64,000 nucleotides of DNA from Podospora comata (GCA_017354895.1 CP071495.1:3393001-3457000); one strand, 5' to 3'. Positions 33,832-45,803 are shown, counted from the stretch's first letter. Notes: generated by a model from the sequence alone, not told the origin. A program made the numbers and translations.

Positions 33832-35229
33832 TTAAAGCTGATCATCCGGTGCCGCAACCTGCGCCTCGCCCTTCTCGTTTGGTTCCCTGTAGTAAGGGAG
33901 ATACTGGCTCAGAGTCTTGGGACCGAAATGTCTGACGAGCGCATCCATCACAGTGATAGCAGCCATGGCCTCAACAATGGGAATAGCACGGGGCACGACG
34001 CAGGGGTCGTGCCTCCCCTTGGCGGCCAAAACACCCTCTGACTCGCCGTCGTAGGTTGCAGTGAGCTGGTCCTGGCCAATGGTGGCAGGGGGCTTGAAGC
34101 CGACCTTGAAGTAAATAGGAGCACCGTTGGTGATGCCACCCTGGATGCCACCAGAGAAGTTGGTCTTGGTGGTGAGCTTGGGACGGGTGAATCCCTTGAG
34201 GTAGGCGCCGCTCTTGGCGACTGATGGTGGGACCTCTCTGCCCTTGGTAGAGACGAAGGGATCGTTGTGGATGGAGCCCGGGGTGGTGCAGGCTGTGAGG
34301 CCGGATCCGATCTCGAAGCTCTTGGTGGCGGGAATGCTGAGCATAGCGTGGGCGAGCATGGCCTCGAGCTTGTCGAAGGCAGGCTCGCCGAGACCGACGG
34401 GGACGTTGCGGACGACGCAGGTGACGGTGCCGCCGATGCTGTCGTTGCGGTCCTTGAATTCGGTGATCAACTGGACCATCTTGTCGGAGATGGCCTGGTC
34501 GGGGCAGCGGACGGGGAGGAACTTGTCGACGGTCTCGCGGGAGATGTTGTCGAGGAACTCGTGGAACTTGGGGTCGGTGACGGGGGTTGGGTGCTCAGGG
34601 GTAGGGGGAAAGAGGTCGATGCCGCCGATGGAGCTGGTGAACGCGACGATCTCGATGCCGAAGGCGTCCATCATGTACTTCTCGGCAACAGCGCCGGCAG
34701 CGACACGGGCGATGGTCTCGCGGGCACTGCTTCTGCCACCTCCACTTTCCGACTTGATTCCGTATTTCGCCTGGGTGGTGAAGTCGGCATGGCTGGGTCT
34801 TGGGTACATGTCCATGGTCTTGTTTCCGTAGTCTGCACACCAGTGTCAATGTCGCGCCAAACAACATGCTGAACTCGGCAGTGCCTACCCTTGGGGCGCT
34901 GATCCTCGTTCTTGACCACCATCATCATGGGGAGACCGAGGGAGAGGCCATTTTGAACACCAGACTGGATCTCAACTCTGTCCTTCTCGTCGCGGGGGGT
35001 TGTGATGGCGCTCTGGCCGGGACGGCGGCGGGTCAATTGTGGCTGGACATCGGCCTCAGTGATTCTCAGCTGAGCAGGAACATTTCCAATTGTGCATCCG
35101 ACCGACTTTCCGTGGGACTCGCCCCAGCTGTGCACAAGCCGTGTGTTAGTGGTGATGTGCTCTGGCGCATGGCAGTGAAGACACATACGTGGTGACTGTG
35201 AAGCCCTTTCCAAACGTGTTTCCGTCCAT
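33832..35229 (-). CDS. aro2: chorismate synthase
   Basis: Three exons, complement(33832..34832, 34889..35127, 35189..35229), encode 426 residues. The enzyme (EC 4.2.3.5) converts 5-enolpyruvylshikimate 3-phosphate to chorismate, the last shared step to Phe, Tyr and Trp. Clear family blocks are TFGKGFTVTTWGESHGKSVG at the N-terminus, RRRPGQSAITTPRDEKD, YPRPSHADFTTQAKYG, SARETIARVAAGAVAEK, and GITNGAPIYFKVGFKP toward the C-terminus. The enzyme needs reduced FMN; fungal forms are known to carry their own flavin reductase activity. Length fits the fungal enzyme. The first exon is 41 nt with a GTATGT donor; the second intron uses GTAGGC. It is divergent from the lipoate ligase gene. Confidence 0.96.
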
Positions 35230-35683
35230 TATGTTGCGGTCTTAGTGGTGGTACAAAAATGGAGATGAGTACTCGACTGTCTAGTACCGAATCTACCCAA
35301 ATTAACAAAAACTCGGCCTCTCTTCTTTGTTCCGTCTGGCCAAAGGTGTGTCGGTGAGTCAGTGGCACGATGCTGGCTAAATTTTTGGGGAGCAGCGCAC
35401 ACAGCACACGCCATATGGAAAAGCTCATACCCGCCAGAGCCCCTCCATGCTGTCTCCGTCATCGGCTCCCCGCATCGATTTGACTTGGGTGCTTCTTGGC
35501 TCTGTCGCAGGGATCAAACGGACTCGTGCCGGGGGGGGCGGAAGAGGCGCTAGCGAATCCCTGACCGTTCCTGGTTCCTGGGCCCCCGGCTGCCTTTTTT
35601 TGGGACAGGCCGTTGAGGTTCTTTTTATTTATGTACCTTAACTTCGCAGACACCCCCCCTCCAACATCCCCCAGGCCCATCCA
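35230..35683. other. shared promoter region, chorismate synthase and lipoate ligase
   Basis: A 454-bp region between two divergent housekeeping genes. It should contain both promoters; no further element is recognised. Confidence 0.55.
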
Positions 35684-37150
35684 ATGGCCACACCTGCCCT
35701 CCGGAATGCCTGGCGCATACGCTCCATATTATCAACGAGGCAAGCTCGGCCGATAACCACCAAAGCAATCTCCCAAAAGTTCCAAATCTACACCTCCAGC
35801 TCAGCCAACCCATACCTCAACCTGTCCATCGAGCACCACCTCCTCGAAAAGTCCGACCCCGACTCGACCATCCTCTTCCTCTACACAAACGACCCATGCG
35901 TGGTCATTGGCCGCAACCAAAACCCCTGGACCGAAGTCAACCTTCCACAACTATCACAGACAAGAATAAAATTCGGCCAGCTCAAGCACCACCTCGTCCG
36001 CCGGCGCTCAGGAGGGGGAACCGTCGTCCATGATCACGGCAACGCGAACTGGTCCGTCATCTGTCCCAAGGATGTCTTCGATAGGGATAAGCACGCGCTC
36101 ATGGTGGTGGAAGCGCTGAAGAATATGGGAATAAAGGGTGTCAAGGTCAACGAAAGACATGATATTGTTCAGGAAGCGCAAGATGCCGAAGGACCCGAGC
36201 CTGCGCCGTCGACATACAAAATCTCGGGTTCAGCGTACAAATTGACGGGCAAGCGCGCGTTGCATCATGGTACATTACTTCTCAACTCTGACTTGAGCGA
36301 TATCTCGGGGTTGTTGCGCAGCCCAGCAGCACCATATATCGCCGCCCAGGGCGTGGAAAGTGTCCGGAGCCCAGTCTGCAACGTGGGAGTGGAGGATAAT
36401 GCCGACTTCTACAAGGCCGTTATCGACCAGTTCATGACCATGTATCCGGATAGCCAGTCGGCTGAGGTGAAAGAGGTGGACCAGCAAGAGGCGCTGAACC
36501 ATGACAATATTTGGAAAGGGGTTCAAGAGCTACTGGTCCGTTCTCCCCCCTAACTTACCCTACGCCAAATACTAACATCACCATCAGTCCCCAAAATGGC
36601 TCTGGGAATCCACCCCTAAATTCCGCCTCGCCTCCCACCCAACCCCCGAAGACCCCCGACCACGTCCCCACCCTCCATCAGACGTAAGCCCAACCCTTTT
36701 TTGTTCCCTCTACCACCGGTAACCTAACCCCCCTGCTAGTTCTTCCTCACTCTCACAGCCCGCCACTCAGAAATCCTCGACCTCCAAACCGACTCCCCCC
36801 TCTTCCGCTCCGAGGACCACACCGCCTCGCTCAACTTTTTGTTGAAGCAAAAAATCCACGAAGTCCCCAAGTACTGCGACCTCCGCGAGTGGAAACACTA
36901 CATCAACTTCCGCATCGAGAACGGCAGGTCGCTGACCCTCCGCAACGAGAGCGTGGGGAGCATATGCAAGTGGTTGTTGGGGAACGACATGTTGGCGACG
37001 GGACCGATAAGGGGGATCAACAAGAGTTTAAAGACGAAGCTCAAGGAGCTGAAGCATTGCAGGGATGGGAGCAGGCCTTTGGTCTTGGACCATGCTGCGT
37101 TTATGCTTGGCAAGCCCGAGTACGGATGGTATGTGGTAGATAAGCAATAA
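35684..37150 (+). CDS. lipoate-protein ligase / lipoyltransferase, mitochondrial
   Basis: Three exons, 35684..36535, 36588..36683 and 36740..37150, encode 452 residues. The protein belongs to the LplA/Lip3 family, which attaches or transfers lipoyl groups to E2 and H subunits of mitochondrial dehydrogenase complexes. The N-terminus is Arg/Ser/Thr-rich without acidic residues (MATPALRNAWRIRSILSTRQ), like a mitochondrial import signal. Catalytic-domain motifs include CVVIGRNQNPWTEVN, RRRSGGGTVVHDHGNANWS and TYKISGSAYKLTGKRALHHG, with the conserved Lys in the last one. The C-terminal part beyond about residue 320 matches the accessory domain. Both introns have good signals (ACTAAC branch then CAG; CTAAC then TAG). 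Yeast Lip3 is the closest named relative I can think of. Confidence 0.9.
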
Positions 37151-37213
37151 CATCAGAAAAAAAAACATCCGATCCCCAAAAAACTAACATGATCATTATC
37201 ATACCCTCCCCAT

Positions 37214-40200
37214 CTACTCCCCCCCAGCCCCCATCACCCCCCTTCCAAACCATTCCGCCACCGTCTTGAACCGATCCTCACTCCCCTCCAAATCAGCCCT
37301 AAACAACTCATGCCTCTCACTATTCTCTTCCTGGCTCTTCTTCAACGCCCTGATCGTCGCATTATCCACCACGCAGATCGGACACTCCCCCACATTATCA
37401 TCCCCCTCCCCTCCCCCCGTAACCCGCAAACACCTCCTGTGAAAACTATGCTTGCACAAAAAGTGCACCACCGGCAGCTCCAACCCCCCACCGCACTGCC
37501 CACACCTCGTAGCCTGAAACACGGCCGGCTTCCCCCCCAGATCAGCAATCTCCTGCCTCCTCGCCATCGTCTCCGTCCTGAACTGGCTGACCACCCGTTT
37601 ATTTTCTTGAATGTCCAACCGCTCAGCCTCTATCCTCTTGGCCAGGTAGGGCTTGATCATCCCCATGCTCGCGACACTGTTCTTCGACAGTGTCTGCACC
37701 ACCTGCAGCGGGGCCATCAAACCCCCCTTATCAATCCTATCCAGCACAGCCGCCAGCTCATCCGGCCCTGCTTCGTCAAGAATCTTCGCGTCAGACGTCA
37801 GATACGACAACGCCGCGGGGTAGAGTTGCGGTTCTTCCGGCCCGTATTTAGCCAGCGCCTTGATCGCCCCCTTGGTGTCCTTTGCTGATGTATAAGAGCG
37901 AAAAATGTCAAACAGCAAACCCGACTGCTCCTTCACCAGCGTGGTTCCATCCCTAAAGTTGGAAAGGTGAGAGAGCAAAAGGACGTTGGAGTTTTCAATC
38001 TGGGGTTTCTCTTGCGTTGCTGGTAGGGATTTGTCGGCTTCGATCAGGGACTTGGCCTTGGCCTCCCACTTCTCGCGGTGGGCGTCGGATTTCTTTTCGT
38101 TGGATTTGTGGAGGTACATCTCAAACAGGGTGGTGTAAATATCCGTCTTGTCTTCTTTTGACAGGGCGTCATCTTGGAGGCAGGCTTCGAGAAAGACGAT
38201 GAACTCGTCTGGGTGGTCGATAAAGGATGAAAAGGCCGTTCGTGGTTTGGGAGGGGTGTACTTGATGGCGATGGCCTCTTGCTTGATGGACATGTCGCCC
38301 ACTGTTGGCTTTGTATTGGCATTGTTATTGCTTGCTAGCACCGCCGTGTTCATGTACGGCAGTGGTAGCAAACTGCTGAGGTTGGAAACGGCATTGGCCG
38401 CTCCCGCTGCAAACCCTCCGTTTGTCGTTACAGGGGCGGCCTCGGCTGTGATGGGGGCATCCACTCGTGGCTTATACTTGCCGGTGTGATAGTCGATGAA
38501 GAGCTGCGTAGCATCCGATGGGCAGTGTTCGATCAGAACACGGGCATACTTCATCAGACAGGGGTGTGCTGTCTCCGGATCCAGATGCCAGATGAAATCC
38601 AGCGCCTCATTGTAGGCATGAGAATCCTCGATGAGGATATCCACCACGAGATCATGCTCCCCGTGCTTCTTGGCAAGATATGCTGCTTGCTCGTAGTAGC
38701 CACCCTGCCGGCACATCGAGATAGCTGTATCAAGGTCAAACTTGAGATCCCCTTCAGACTTGATGAACTTTTCCAGCTTGTCAATATCCTTCAGCTTTGC
38801 GTAACAGTTCAGCAACAGAGTTGTGTGATCTGATGTCGCCCTGTGATGCTCATGCAACTCCTCCAGATACTCGATCAAGTTGTGTATCCTCTGCGTGTCG
38901 AGGAACTTTCTGATGACCTGTGATGGCTCGGTGCTGTCTATGGCCTTGATGTACTGCGTCATGGCCTCGTCGTAATTGCCCTTTTGGTAAAGGTAATCCC
39001 CATATTTCCGGTAAATGATATTCTGTTGCTGAGCGTCCATCCCGCACTTTTGAGCAAGGTCCACGGCAAGGGTATAGAGATTGCGCTGATAGAGCATATC
39101 CAACCGTTGCTGCAGTGTCTTTTCATGATACCGGAAGATCTGTTTATCGTCACATTAGCCATCATCCTCTCTTACTTCCCAAGAGCAACAAACCTTTCCA
39201 TCCAGCGTCAGCATATACAAATCCCCCCACAACGCAAAAATATGCTTCACATCCGCCAACACCGTCTCACTGTGCGCAATAATCCTCAGCTCCGGATGTA
39301 TCAACGTAAAAGTATAAATACTATCCGCCGCACCCCCCCAAAACCTCCTCCTCGTCGTATCCGCCTCCCCCGCCGGCGTCGGCGGCGACACCACCGCAAC
39401 ATAGTCCCCATACACGGCAACCAGCTTCTTCGCCCCCTCATACGCCGTCGGCGGCCCCCTCCCCTCCAGCGTGTAATAATACACGGCATCCTCCCTCGCC
39501 ACCACAATCTCCCCGGTCCTCCTATCAACAACCATACAACCCACCCCACACCCCTCATCCTCCACCGTTTTAGGGGGTTGCCCATGCCCCTTCCCACTGA
39601 TCACCACTTTCAACACCCTCGCCGTCGTAGCCACAAACAGCGTCGTCAACCCCACCCCACCATCAACATGCATCTCCACCCCCGTAATCGGCTCATCACT
39701 CTCATAAATCACCCTCTGCTTCGTCCCCAAATCATGAACCAAATCCCCCCTCACCACCACCACCGCCCCATTCGCAAACCCAACCGCCAACTGCGTCAGA
39801 TCATCCGTCGCCGTAAACGCCGAAATGGGAAAAGGCCTCTTCCCGTTATTCACGACGACACTACTCAGCAACCCGGGGTTCCCATCCTTTTTATTAACCT
39901 TATCCAAACTCCACACCCTCACCACCGGCTGCCCCGGCTCCAGATCCTCCCCCGCGCCCCCCTCCCCAATCGTAACCAGCAAACTCGTCCCTTCCACCTG
40001 CCGCATGTGCGTGACCGAGGAGCCATTGTCGTAGGCGGTGAACTCCCTCAAGATCTTGAAGTTGGGCCCGATGATCCGCACCGTGCCGTCGAAGCCGCCT
40101 AGGAACAAGGATTCCGACCCGGAGCAGACAGAAGCGATGGACTGGGAGAAGTGGGAAGGGTTGTCGAAGAAGGAGCGGGAGGTCGGGTCCGAGGGAGTGA

Positions 40201-40321
40201 TGGGGGTCGACTCGAAGAAGTCAAAGGAGCGCCACTAATTGACAGACAGACATCGTGTTAGTCGTCGCTGGGACAGATGTAAGAGAGCATGGGAAAGGGA
40301 ACGACAAACCGTTAGCGCCAT
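37214..40321 (-). CDS. vps11: vacuolar sorting protein VPS11 (Pep5)
   Basis: Three exons, complement(37214..39139, 39194..40234, 40310..40321), encode 992 residues. VPS11 is a core subunit shared by the HOPS and CORVET tethering complexes and acts in endosome-vacuole fusion. An N-terminal beta-propeller (from LFLGGFDGTVRIIG) is followed by alpha-solenoid repeats (MLYQRNLYTLAVDLAQKCGM, YGDYLYQKGNYDEAMTQYI) and a C-terminal RING finger near 895-940 with CGQCGG, CKHSFHRRC and CPIC. The first exon is only 12 nt and encodes MALT; it is supported by a strong start context (CCACCATGG), a GTTTGT donor, an ACTAAC branch site and the WRSFDFFE continuation. The second intron also uses a GTTTGT donor. 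Convergent with the lipoate ligase gene, 63 bp apart. Confidence 0.94.
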
Positions 40322-40666
40322 GGTGGCATCTTTCAGCTTTTGCGCTGCTGTATGAGGTCAACTTGGAGCGGTGAAGAGAAAAAAAGGAAGGGCGCAAAGT
40401 AGAGAATATGTCTACGAATGCGCTCCAGTTGTTGATGTGCGGCCTGGAGAGCTTGTGACGCCTGTTTGGGGACCTTGTTGGGGTTGGAGCTCCAAGCTCC
40501 CCACACATGGCCTTGGCAATTGATTAGATAACCATTATCTCAAAGTAACCCTAACCCAGTGAGGCAGCTCAGTAACAAGCCAACCCCAGAAAGCTACCAA
40601 AAATGAAAAGATTCTCGATGGAGGCCCGCAAAAGAGTTGAATTGTGGAAAAAAAATGCAAAAGAGT
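40322..40666. other. upstream region of VPS11
   Basis: About 345 bp between VPS11 and the tRNA gene. It contains a minus-strand telomere-like 12-mer at 40546-40557 and T runs (minus strand) at about 40648-40661 that probably terminate the tRNA transcript. Confidence 0.5.
40546..40557 (-). promoter_or_regulatory. telobox-like motif GGGTTAGGGTTA
   Basis: An exact copy on the minus strand, about 225 bp upstream of the VPS11 start codon and in the same orientation relative to the gene as the copy upstream of the HeLo-like gene. Confidence 0.45.
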
Positions 40667-40738
40667 TAGCTGCGACTCGTTTCGATCGAGTGACCTCCGG
40701 GTTATGAGCCCGGCGCGCTTCCGCTGCGCCACGCAGCT
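40667..40738 (-). tRNA. initiator tRNA-Met (CAT)
   Basis: A 72-nt cloverleaf on the minus strand with acceptor stem AGCTGCG/CGCAGCT, anticodon loop around CTCATAA, and A as discriminator base. The A-U first acceptor pair, GGCGCAGCGGAAGC D-arm and the ATCGAAA T-loop in place of TTC are hallmarks of eukaryotic initiator tRNA. No intron. T runs shortly downstream serve as polymerase III terminator. This sits between VPS11 and MLH3. Confidence 0.95.
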
Positions 40739-40882
40739 TGTTGGGTTGTTGTTGTTGAATATCAGGGTCCGAAACGGTCTCTACAAAGGTGGGTTGCTCC
40801 AAGTGTGACTCATTCCGTCTTATCCCATTTTGCCAAAAGAATCACCACACCCTTACTATTGTGCTACTACAGAATTACGCTC

Positions 40883-43723
40883 TCAGGTCTGATTCGCCCT
40901 TCCCACACTGTCCTTCCACTTCCGGATATCACACAACAGCCGTTTCTTCCCATTCTTTTCCCTGGCCATGCCGAAAGACCCGACACTGCTGCTCGGCCCG
41001 AGATGCACCAGAGGCACCATCGACGGCCTGCCGTGGGCACATTGGAACGGGAAGGCGCATGTAGCCAGTTTCTGCACAAGCTGAAAGCATTGCTCCTTGG
41101 TCAGGACGTCATTGAACATGATACTGCCTGAAAGTACCGGTTAGCTTCAGCCTTTGTCACTAGTAGCCTACCAAGGCGAACTTACTTCGGCAAGCCCTGG
41201 AGTGGATCAACTCAATGATTCCCTCTGGACAGTTGTGGAACCTGGAGAACCACTGATGATCGGCCTCGTCACCGATCGGGAGCCGTGACACGATGCCAGC
41301 CTGTTTGCTGGGGTTTTCATGCAGCTTCCAGATCTCATTCCGGAGCAGTTCAACAAGAAGCCTGGGTTCAAGACGGCACCGTTCCACTATACTGGGCGGC
41401 AAGGCCTGAACCTCCACCGTGACCCTCGATGCCTGGTCTTGGGTTGTCACGTCGTAGATAACACCCCAATAAGCAAAATGCCTTTTGAACCTCACAAGCA
41501 GCTCTCCTTCTTGCCTAGACAAGTCAAAGAACAACTTCTTGTCCAAATTTGTTCTGGCCGCCACCAAGCTCTTGCCGTTATCTGGGTCTGGCACGAAGTA
41601 CTCTTTCAGCAGAGCTTCAACCCGGTAACGCTCGTCAGCGGCATGTTGGTCTATGATCACCAGCAGCGGAGAATCGACGAGATCTCTCCTGTGGACTGTT
41701 CCAGCCTGATTGAAGACTTTCACCAACACAAACTTTTCATCCACTTGATTCACCACTTCGGCTTTTCGTAGCGTGTCTTTGGATATTCTCCCTTCCAGAG
41801 CAGTCGAAACACTGTTATTGCTGTTCTCGAGGGTAATTATCCCAAGTCCATGGCAGCCATGTTCACCTCCTTCGCAGCCAAGCGTGTCTGATTCCTGGGG
41901 TAGCCTAGGGATGGGCCGTTCCGTTGGCAGGAAAAAGGACGGGCCCCGGGTGTTTGTGCTAGGTTTCCAGTCCCTGAGCGCTGTTGAGCTTCTTCTCCGA
42001 TCAAGGCTCGGCCTTTTATTGGAACCCTGTTTGGGCCTCATCGCAAAACCAGTCCGTGGATCAAGTATCGACTTGATTTTGGTAACAGGGTCAATCCAGA
42101 TCATTGGCTCAGCAGATGTATCTGCGACTGGATCATGCGGCTTTTCAACTGTCTCTGAACCATCCGAGATGGCATTGGAACAACCGGCTAGAGACGTGCC
42201 ACTCGAGGTGCGACCCATAGGCAATGACACTGCTCTCTTGAGTTCAGTTTGTGGCTGGACGACATGCTTGGTTTTGGGCCATGATGAAAATGGTGATGCA
42301 GAGCGTGTCTCGGTGTCCCGTGTGGTCGACTTCCTTGAAGCCTTTGTGCGAACACTTAGTCTCGAAGCAGACCTGGCTACCGGCAGCTGCGAGGCTGATT
42401 TTCGGTTCGTCTCGAAAGCAAAATCAGAACCAGAGACCGTTCCAGTTTTGAGTTGCTGAATGGCGTGAACAGACCTTGGTCGAAACATGTGCTTCTTCAA
42501 GAACTCATATGCCATCACTTGAAGCAGGTCAACAATGATGGAGAGATTCGGCCGCCTTTCATCTAGAAAGTCATCCGCATCCACAGAACCCAACCCGTGC
42601 TCTAATATGATCTGGAGAAAGAACATGGGCCATCGGTCCACGCCTTTTCTTGGCTTCAGCTCTTTGCGGGTGAAGCCAGCCATCTTCTGTGGACAACCGT
42701 CGTCATCAACGCCAGCTTCTTCGATGGTACCGAAGCTGGAGTTGGCAAACACGTTGTTGACTTCATCGTAGAGGAAGTTTGAGTGACCTTCGTTGAGGGA
42801 TGGCTGGATACCGAGAGCGATGAACTGCACTCTCTTCGTAGCTGCTGGTTCCAGTGACACGCAGCCTCTCACGGTAATGCCTGGAGCAGTGGCACCAATC
42901 GAGACCCACGACTTCGGATTCTCTTGGTCCAACAAGGACGCTGCAAGAAGAAGCTTGGGTGTTCGCAAAAGAACATCCCGAGCTGACAGTAAATGGTGTT
43001 TCTCGATATCAGCAAGTGGAGATGTCTGGAGAGACACTGTTCTTCGAGCAATCGAATCCTGGAGATTTACAGCCACCTCTCCTGGCCAAGCAAGCAGAAG
43101 AGCAACGGCTTCGTGGATCAGCTGGTCGAAATACCTACTTGTGCCCAATCGCTCCACTTCTGTAGCTCTCTGCTTGACGCGGACAGGCAGGTAGCCGAAA
43201 AGATCACGGACGGCAACACGAGTCCCGCTGGAAAAGCCCAATATGCGCTGCTCAGGCAGGGCTGGAACATTCCGTGACACCACGTTGGACTTGTGTATGG
43301 TAAGCGAGTTGTGTGACCGGTAATCACGGTGATGTGACGTGACGGTCAACAAAGAGAGAGCGCCTAGAGATGCCAGGAACTCGCCATGTTTGCCGTGACA
43401 GTCTGCGGACGGCGGGTATTTAGAGGTATCTAGAGCAACGATGTTAGTTGGGCCGAACAACAAAACATTGCTTGAGCGGTGGATGACGTACAGTGCAGTT
43501 GGCCTAGTCCCCCACCATCCCGAAAATTGGATGGAGGAATGCCAACACCGTTGTCTTCGACAGAGCAGCTTCCACGCCCATAGTCAACTGAGATGTTGAT
43601 CTTTGTAGATCTGGCATCCAAAGAATTTCGAAGCAGACCACAGACGGCAGTGTTCAGCGAGGTAATGATAGTGGATGATTTGATTTGAGCAACAACGTCC
43701 CCGGGCAGTTGCTGTATCGACAT
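40883..43723 (-). CDS. mlh3: DNA mismatch repair protein MLH3
   Basis: Three exons, complement(40883..41127, 41186..43429, 43492..43723), encode 906 residues. MLH3 pairs with MLH1 as MutLgamma, an endonuclease that resolves meiotic crossover intermediates and helps mismatch repair. The N-terminal GHKL ATPase domain has NSLDARSTKINISVDYGRG, EDNGVGI and HGEFLASLGALS. The C-terminal nuclease domain has the metal-binding motif DQHAADERYRVE (about 670-681), ACRS and CAHGRPSMVPL. The middle (about 340-600) is disordered and Ser/Thr/Arg-rich. One oddity: at the place of the catalytic ATPase Glu (KELVENSLDA in bacterial MutL) the sequence reads CGLLRNSLDA, so Glu appears replaced by Gly. The last intron donor lies inside ACRS, and splicing removes an in-frame stop, giving ACRSSIMFNDVL. 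Confidence 0.92.
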
Positions 43724-44486
43724 GGCGGTTGTGAGCCCGACATCTCGCTACCCAGCAAGTGAGTTGTCCTGCATCCAACCTTGATCAGGTGCAACACAAC
43801 AGCAGAAGACTGTCCAAAAAGGGAGTTGTAAAATGGGAAAGTGAAGGTGTGGATGGACTCCCACGTGATCACTGTGTTGTGTCAAGAGCGTTGTGGATGG
43901 GCCCCACACCATCTTGTGTCGGCACCCTGGGGCCCGGCTTCGTCACTAAACCCCCTGTGGAGCGTGGAGCGTGCGGAACGACAACCGAAAGCTTGGGATG
44001 TTTCCGCTTGAGCTTCTGCTGGAGAACAAACGACCCTTCTTGGCTTCTGCCATTGTTCAATACCGACATCATCGCCCTCTTCCCGCAACCTTCCAAGCCA
44101 TCCATTTCACTCGTCTCACTTACGCGCCACCTGCGAAACGACTCAGTTATCGTCTTGGGTGATCCGATAACGCCACGGCCTGTGCGACCTCTCCGCACGG
44201 CTTTGCAAACAATTCATGAACCGCCCCATTGACAGCAACAAAAAGTAAACCTGCTCGACGCCTCGCTTTATCTTTTCCCATCCACAACGGCCGCACTCGA
44301 CCAACATATCATCTGCTTCCTTTACTACCCGACGTGTACCAGATTCCAACACCCCTCCGGCAACCGCGACCAGAATCTTCACCTGCTATCCCGGATAACG
44401 ACCACCTACGTGCATCCAACCTACCTGTTCCTCTCTTTGCGCAAGGCCGAAACCTTTCCCCCGCTTCTAGCGTCCCAGATACTGCG
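43724..44486. other. divergent upstream region
   Basis: About 760 bp between MLH3 and the serine-rich protein gene. Expected to hold both promoters; the short frames here show no motif. Confidence 0.5.
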
Positions 44487-45803
44487 ATGACGGAGACCGC
44501 GACTGCTTCTCATGGTGATTCAGACCTTCTCTTGTTTCGCTCGTTCTAGCGATAAGCAAAAGCTGACATGATGTTGGGTCGCTCAGGTCGATTAGGTCGA
44601 CGACGGCCGTTCTCCACGTTGATGAAGAAACTGGCCAATTTGAAATCTTCCTCCAATGGTGAGGGTCACCGACACACAAAAGACAGCGCAAAGCTGCGCC
44701 CATCCAAGAACAACAACCCATACCCCGAGTCCGGTCGCCTTCCGCCTGCTACCACGAATAGAGAGAGCCAGTACACAGAATCCACGGATCCTAGCAGAAG
44801 ATCATTCAGCATTGTGTCGGGCGATCAAAATGCTTCAGTCAGAATATCCGACGAGGGGCAACCACCACCCACAGTGGGAGCTCGCTCCATGGCGCCAACC
44901 GTATCGACCGAGCACGACACATCACGATCAATGACGGCGACGTCGCGCGGAGTACCATCAATCACCAACACAACCTACACCGTGAACGGCCGGCGAGGCG
45001 GCGATAGCACCTTCTCATCCCCGGCGCCTTCCGTCAGGTCCTTAACCACAACCCTCACAACAATCCAAACCGCGGCGCCAAACACGGCCGGCGGTGGCGC
45101 CCAAAACACAACCCCTGCCAGCAACGGCAACCAATCCAACTCGCACATCATTCACTTCAACCAGCCCTTTCCGACCGCCTCCCCCGCCTCCGCTATCCCC
45201 GCCCACCTCGCAACCGCCGGCGCCAATTCCACCACGGGCCACCCGACAACCTATCACACCGCCACAGCTAACAACCTCCTCACCGACAACGCTTCCATCC
45301 TCACACTTGCCTCCTCCTCCAAGCGCGGCCGCCGCCGTTCATTCGACACAGACGCCTCGGTGCGGGCGCTGGCTCCTTCGTCTCTGTGGGGAGGAAGCAG
45401 GGAATCCCTGCCATTGAGCGTGCTAAGCGCCAACTTGGAAAATCCCGGCATCCCCACCACCCCGGGGCTCCACAGGACGGGGACAGGTGGGGTCGGAGGT
45501 GAGCGGGCGAGCATCTACAGTGCCACGACGGGGAATTTTGGGGTGAGCAGTGAGAGGAATAGCTTTTATGCGAAGCAGGGCCTTGGGAGTGTGGTTGGTG
45601 GTGATAGGGATACTGCCAGTGTGAGGAGCGGGCTGTTGGGTCATGGGAGGGCGGAGAGTATCAATGGGAGTATTGGGCTTGGGAGGGGGGATAGTGCTGT
45701 GGCCGCGGCACCGAGTCCGTTGACGAGTGCGAGGGAGGTGCAGGGGTATGTTGAGGAGGAGGGGGGGAGTGGGAGTGCTGGGGCTGGGACTACCAAGGAG
45801 TAA
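44487..45803 (+). CDS. serine-rich disordered fungal protein
   Basis: Two exons, 44487..44514 and 44587..45803, encode 414 residues beginning MTETATASHGRLGRRRPFST. The first exon is inferred from a GTGATT donor, a GCTGACATG branch site and a CTCAG acceptor; the alternative is a single exon starting at 44568 or 44571. The N-terminus is basic with a short amphipathic helix (LGRRRPFSTLMKKLANL). The rest is low-complexity Ser/Thr/Asn/Gly. One block stands out: RRRSFDTDASVRALAPSSLW and then GGSRESLPLSVLSANLENPG, around 265-300, which I recall as conserved across ascomycetes. Relatives are sometimes labelled polycystin-like cation channel, but no transmembrane segment is present and that name is not supported. 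Function unknown. Confidence 0.65.

Noticed and set aside
38984-40102. 372-codon plus-strand open frame
   Set aside because: It lies antisense to VPS11 and is rich in Arg, His, Pro and Ile from the complement of GC-rich codons. No domain is visible and VPS11 explains the region.
41773-42459. 228-codon plus-strand frame
   Set aside because: It is antisense to the disordered middle of MLH3, with no motif or splice support.
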